Assembly (NCBI GenBank): GCA_013399115.1
Contig: VXAA01005282.1
Location: forward strand, 218,687-282,686
Source of the DNA: Anseranas semipalmata
Lineage: Eukaryota > Chordata > Aves > Anseriformes > Anseranatidae
Length of the DNA: 64,000 nucleotides
Reading direction: 5' to 3'
Shown here piece after piece: positions 59,096 through 64,000 of this stretch. Made by a program: the position numbers and the translations under genes. The notes below the pieces were generated by a model. The model was not told where the DNA came from. It ran no database searches and saw only the letters and a program-made list of their open reading frames with translations. Every line of letters starts with the position of its first letter. Position 1 is the first letter of the stretch.

Positions 59096-62000
59096 GGGAT
59101 AACCAGGAGGGGAGGAGTTGAAGTAAAAGCTAAAAATCCCCAGTAAGGCCCAGAGGTATAGTTAGGAACGACCCTAGACCAATCCCTCCACAAGTCCTAA
59201 AAGGACTCAAAACCTAAGCTAGGCCAGACGCAGCCAAACTGGTCTGTCAGGAGTTTTTGTTCGAGTAAGGACTGAAGGACTTGGCTTCACAGTCTATTTC
59301 TGCCTTTACTTGTAAATATACAATTCCCTTTAACTTCAATGGGAACAGGACACAGGCAGAACTGGACTATAAATATTTATAATTCATCAAGTTAGCTGGT
59401 GAAAAAACGCCTGGGTATATTTTGTTCTCCGGTTCTAGGCAGCCAGAAACAGACCTGGAAACATATCCATAAAATGTAACTCTAGATAACTGGGAAACAA
59501 AGGCTGATACTTATGCAACATAAAATGCTAAGCAAGCGCTATGTGTCGTAGAGTATTTAGAAGCGCTTGCATTTACCATTAGTCCAGCAAATCCTTAACA
59601 CTCGGAGAGTAGCTCTTTTACAATGATTAATCTCAAAGTTGTACAGATTGTACAAAGATTAATAAAAATGAAGGTTTTACAGATGAGAATGTGTGATGAA
59701 AAACAGAGCAGCTTTAAAGAGTTGTATCAATCTAAGTGGTTATAAAAAAAAACTCATAAAAGATGACATTCTAATCTGAATATTTAAAAAAAACAATCAA
59801 GCTGCAATTTCTCTCTCACACCATTTTTATTTTGTTAAACTGAAATTGTCTGTCTAATGTACAAACCGGTTACAACTTAATCTGAAGAGTTAAGCTTTTT
59901 ATTATTATTTCATAAACCAAAAAAGGGAAGCTTTAGAGCATACTGAGGAGAGTTAGAAAATTTCAGATGAAACGTGAATACAAATTGATTCATGAGATTC
60001 AGACTTGGAAGAATAAAAAAAGCCAGAAAGCAAGATTACATAAAACAGGCACCACATTAAGCCTCAATTTAATTGTGTTTCAATGCAGGAACAGGAATTT
60101 TAGGGTTTAGAAACAGAGCCAAAAATGAGGCAAAGTGAGGGTGTGGGCTAGTCCCGTTGATAACGGAACATAAAGGAGAGTTAATTCCCTCTGCTAAAAT
60201 ATTTACCATCCTAGCACCCTGGGAAAAATATGTACGGAGACAGCAAAGAGGTTCTGATTAGTTATATGGAAGATCATGTTTCTGCCTGTTTTTTGTCTAA
60301 TACTATTACAGAGGGTGGAGCATAAAGCTGCATTTTTATCTGCACTTTCCAAGGCAAAGGAACATTAAAAAATGTGATTTCACAGATGACTGCCCTTCTG
60401 CCATCTTCAACGAGAAAACCAGCTGGCTGATGAGAGGAAGGCACTGGGTTTTAGGGGACCCTAGTCTCATCAACTTCAATAGTTCGGGGTGTTTTTGACT
60501 TCAGTGGAATCGGGATTTCACCCAGCACTTCCCTCAAAACGAGACCCTCAGCTATCAGTGGCAAAGGGGCGATTGAGTATCAGAGACAATGGGTCATTGC
60601 CCATTGCCAATGCATGCTGATGACAGAACTGATCTCCAGTAGGAAGTTTTACACCTCCAAATTTTACTAATAATGCTGCTATAAGTAAACAGAAAAACCT
60701 TTACAATTCACTCCTAGACAAAATAAGTTTTCCCTGTCCTGTTTTAAATGCAGTTTTAATAATGTTCTACAAAGATCGCTCCTAATTTTCCTTCCAGTGA
60801 ACCTGAGCAAACGAAGTATATACAAATGCCCGTGAAATATGCTGATCATTTAACACGCAAGCAAAATGAAAAGGTAAAAAAAAAAAAACACAAATTTTGT
60901 CTGGTTACATATATGATTTCAGGTGACTGTCAGAAATATGGCCTATAACTTTTACTCAAGCAGCTGAAGAGAAAACTATGGAACATTTCTGTTAAGTCCT
61001 GCTGTTGGATATGCGGCTATGCTTCCTGTCTACCTTGCCGTATCACTTCCTGCTTGGTGTAAATTATTCCCATGTCCCTTTTATACAGAACTCATCAAAC
61101 TATCAAGGAGGATTTTATAGCAATGCGGTCTACTCCACAACAATACTACGAAGGGAAGCAGTTTTTTTCCACATCGTACAAATAAGAAAGAAACACAAAG
61201 ATATTAAGGACAAAAGCTGAGGAAAAAGATGTCCACAGATTTTGGCCATCCATTTTGAGATGCCTGGGACCTGAGTGCTCAGCTAATAACCAAAGGACCC
61301 GTGGCTTGCCTGCAACAGTATAAATCAGGTCTCAGCTGCACAAAACAAAATACCACAAAATACCATCAGCAAACAGTGCCATTCACTGCCTTAACCATGA
61401 CGTTTTCCTGTCAGATTCTTGAATTTGCCCATTTATGCGACAACTCCTGCAACTCTCATCTACCCAAAGCTCAGAATGTAACAGAGAAGTCTCCAGACAA
61501 ACAGGCAACACATAACCAAAACACTAGCTCACAAGGCAGCGAACGTGGGCTCTCTTCCCTCACCTGAGGACCTGACTTCACATAAGCACAACTTGAACTC
61601 AGTCTTTGGCATTCCAAATCTAAGCGACAATCTACCACACAGATTCAAATCACTCAGACTAGACGGTAGCAGTAGTGGGTTGTCATCTTCTCCAGGGACA
61701 GCGCCTTGCAGAGAGAAGCTTATTTTGGGCTATGAGACTTCCTTTTGGGTTGCCAGCAAGTAGAAATGTCTAGAATTCAACTTTTAGGACCCTACCCCAT
61801 GTTCTGGACTAGTGTAGCTGCAGCCTTTTCTGTCTGCTTCCCCACATACACCTCTCCCACTTCACCTGCCAGTCCTTCACAGTGCTGCACTCTGCCAGAA
61901 GACACCCCCTCTGCTCCCCCTATGTTCCTCTCTCCAGCAGACAGCAATGCCCGGTCGGACACTCTGTTCCACACCTTTTAACGCCTGCCTCTGCCTGGCA

Positions 62001-63679
62001 CTCAGGCCGTGCCCTCTGCCGTTCCTTAGTGCTTACACCTACTGAGGGCACTCAAAGACCAGAACCCACAGAAACGAAGACGCTTCTTGCCCTTCCCGCA
62101 ACTCAGTGGGAATGATTGTTGCGATGAGCGAAAAGGACACAGCTTTCACCACCTGGCAGTATTCATTGCCAAATTTCCAACTTTTAATCGGAAGTGAGGA
62201 GATTCTACAGCTGACCAATCCGATATTGGCAAAAATGCCAACAGCTAAAACCAGAGTGCTTTCAGAGAAGCTGCTAGACAACTTCAGCACCGAAGCTGTT
62301 AACTTACCTACATAAAATATATGGCAATAGCTTCACTTCAGTGTATTGAACTTACGCTGAACACGAACCCTGAAAACAAGCTACTGAACTGGTCTACTGA
62401 CAAGTATGGAGTGTAGGACCCCTAAGTTTTAGACGATAATAGAGTTCTCTAACTACTTGCAGAACTTACTGGTAGTGTTTGCTTCCTTACTGTAACGCAC
62501 GCTAAGCCAGGACGAAGTGCTGGGGAGAACCCAAGGCAAGGAGCTAAACAAGGACTGTCATCATTGGACAGAATCTAGAAGCTCCGCATTTCAACAGCAA
62601 GATTGATTCCAAAATTCTTAAATTACAACTACAAGATCGAGAAAAGCATCTGAAATACTAAACGCCTGGGAATCGCTTATGAACAGTTCATATATTTTAA
62701 AGATGTAAATCTTGGGAAGAATACCTTATGTTCATGGCAACTGAGATTGGAGGTACTGTGTATTGTAACTCTCAGCCAGAAAAGACAGATAACTATTTTG
62801 GCTCATATTACCAGTGATGAGGCTATGTCTAGCACTGATTTTCCACAGATTCTACAATCTTGGCCTATACCAAAACTTTCAGCTTTGTTTTACCATAGAT
62901 CATTCATCTTGATTTCTCTTTTTCTTTTTCCCCTTTCATGCATCCTAGGTCACATACTTTACACTGCTAACAGTCTGACTCCTGGACAAGTAAAAAGCCA
63001 TTTATTTTCTTCAGTACTCCTTTAATATTTCTATTGTGTCTTTTTTTTTTAACTGAGTTCCCCAAAGAATAACCTCTTCCTTGCTTTAATAACTTGGACC
63101 TCAGTCAAGGTTGATGTGTTTCTCCATTTTGCAGGATATTTTCTTCAGAAGAGACAAAACAGTGTCTAATATTGCAATGACTGATCTTTAAAGGGTACAG
63201 TTTAAAGAGGAAATCACAAACACTTATGGAAAAAAAAAAAGTAGGAAATAACCTTTAAAAAGAAAGAATCAGCACCAAAGACACTGAACTGTACACAACT
63301 GTAGGATTTGGGGATCATCTTAACCACAAGAGATCTCCTTGACAGACCTCTTCAGTCTCAATTCACTAGGTCATTCCAATATAGTTTACTATGCTACTAT
63401 CTTGTCCCTCCGACCTTCAAACACCATTTGTGAATGAGATAGAAGTAGATCCATAGTATTTTTTCTTTCATCACACTACAGCATCGTACAATATGGACAA
63501 AGTCCATACTGAACGAGGTTTCCACATGTATGGACAGCTATGTGGAAGCTCAGATCCGCACGTGCTTTTCTAGATTTCTCCTGTTGTTCACTTGAGACTG
63601 TTAAAGCAGGTTGGTGATACCTACCTCCGGTAGGGGACTTCTCATAACCACCCATCTACTCAGAGCAGAGCAGGCACCA

Positions 63680-64000
63680 TCTTTGGCTTTATCTTGGCTC
63701 GGATCACAACGTGGCTGTCCTGCTCAAGGCAGCAGTTGGAGATGGAGCAAGGTGAATTCGTGGAGCGCACCAGCCCGGCAGGTCTCACCCTGCCTGATGC
63801 TCCCTTGGCTCGTTAGGGGCCAACAAGCCACGGGAGGACCACCGGAGGCACGGGACCCGGGCTGCCGACCGGCCCAGCGCTGGCACCGGGGCTTGCGCGC
63901 CGCCTCGCCCGCTCCCTCTGCCTCTCCTCCCGCAGCATGCCGCCCCGCAGCCCGGGAGGCCCGGCGGGGGAGGCACCGCCCGGGCCGGGGCGCGCTGCCC
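63680..64000. promoter_or_regulatory. GC-rich CpG segment cut by the window edge
   Basis: GC and CpG content rise steadily from about 63680 and are very high at the last base, so this is the left shoulder of an island that continues outside. On the plus strand a pyrimidine-rich tract ending CTCCTCCCGCAG is followed by CATGCCGCCCCGC, an ATG that opens a Pro/Gly-rich frame to the window edge. The minus strand has a 63-codon frame (63785-63976). Neither is recognised, and no WT1 exon was found in it. Confidence 0.5.

Noticed and set aside
58747..59193. 148-codon minus-strand frame over the intronic island
   Set aside because: Low-complexity composition explained by GC content; no similarity to WT1 exons 1 to 5 or to another family.

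Overview
The window is vertebrate nuclear DNA, most likely from a bird (another sauropsid is possible). It is AT-rich with short GC-rich islands, has widely spaced exons with GT-AG introns, few mobile elements, and those that can be recognised are CR1-type LINE fragments. There is no Alu or L1. Nothing prokaryotic or viral is visible.

The one protein-coding gene I can prove is WT1, the Wilms tumour 1 zinc-finger transcription factor, on the minus strand. Five consecutive coding exons are present and match mammalian exons 6 to 10: exon 6 at 55519-55621, exon 7 at 53982-54132, exon 8 at 45818-45907, exon 9 at 44468-44560 (with the alternative KTS donor at 44477) and exon 10 at 40885-41006 with the stop codon. 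Exons 7 to 10 have the same lengths as the human exons (151, 90, 93/84 and 122 coding bases) and each carries one C2H2 zinc finger. Exons 1 to 4 are not in the window, so bases 55622-64000 are intron and the gene continues past the right edge. The 17-residue exon 5 of placental mammals was not found, as expected outside that group.

Layout. 1-18480: AT-rich non-coding DNA with a GC-rich patch at 12480-12830 and a tRNA-like SINE remnant near 13630. 18540-19310: a strong CpG island with a 12-bp minisatellite of MYB-type sites and no gene that I can assign to it. 19310-38700: non-coding DNA with a few old repeats, a possible conserved non-coding element around 30000-30340 and a pair of palindromes at 35515-35564. 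About 38700-40884: the presumed WT1 3' UTR and its downstream flank. 40885-55621: WT1 exons 10 to 6, with two CR1-type fragments in intron 7. 55622-64000: the intron upstream of exon 6, with a compact CpG island at 58860-59095 and a second GC-rich segment at 63680-64000 that is cut by the window edge.

No convincing new protein system was found. The points most worth checking are a histidine in place of the usual DNA-contacting arginine in WT1 zinc finger 4, the orphan CpG islands (one of them intronic, 3.2 kb upstream of exon 6, where it could drive a short zinc-finger-only WT1), and a 105-base open segment with splice-like borders at 19682-19786.
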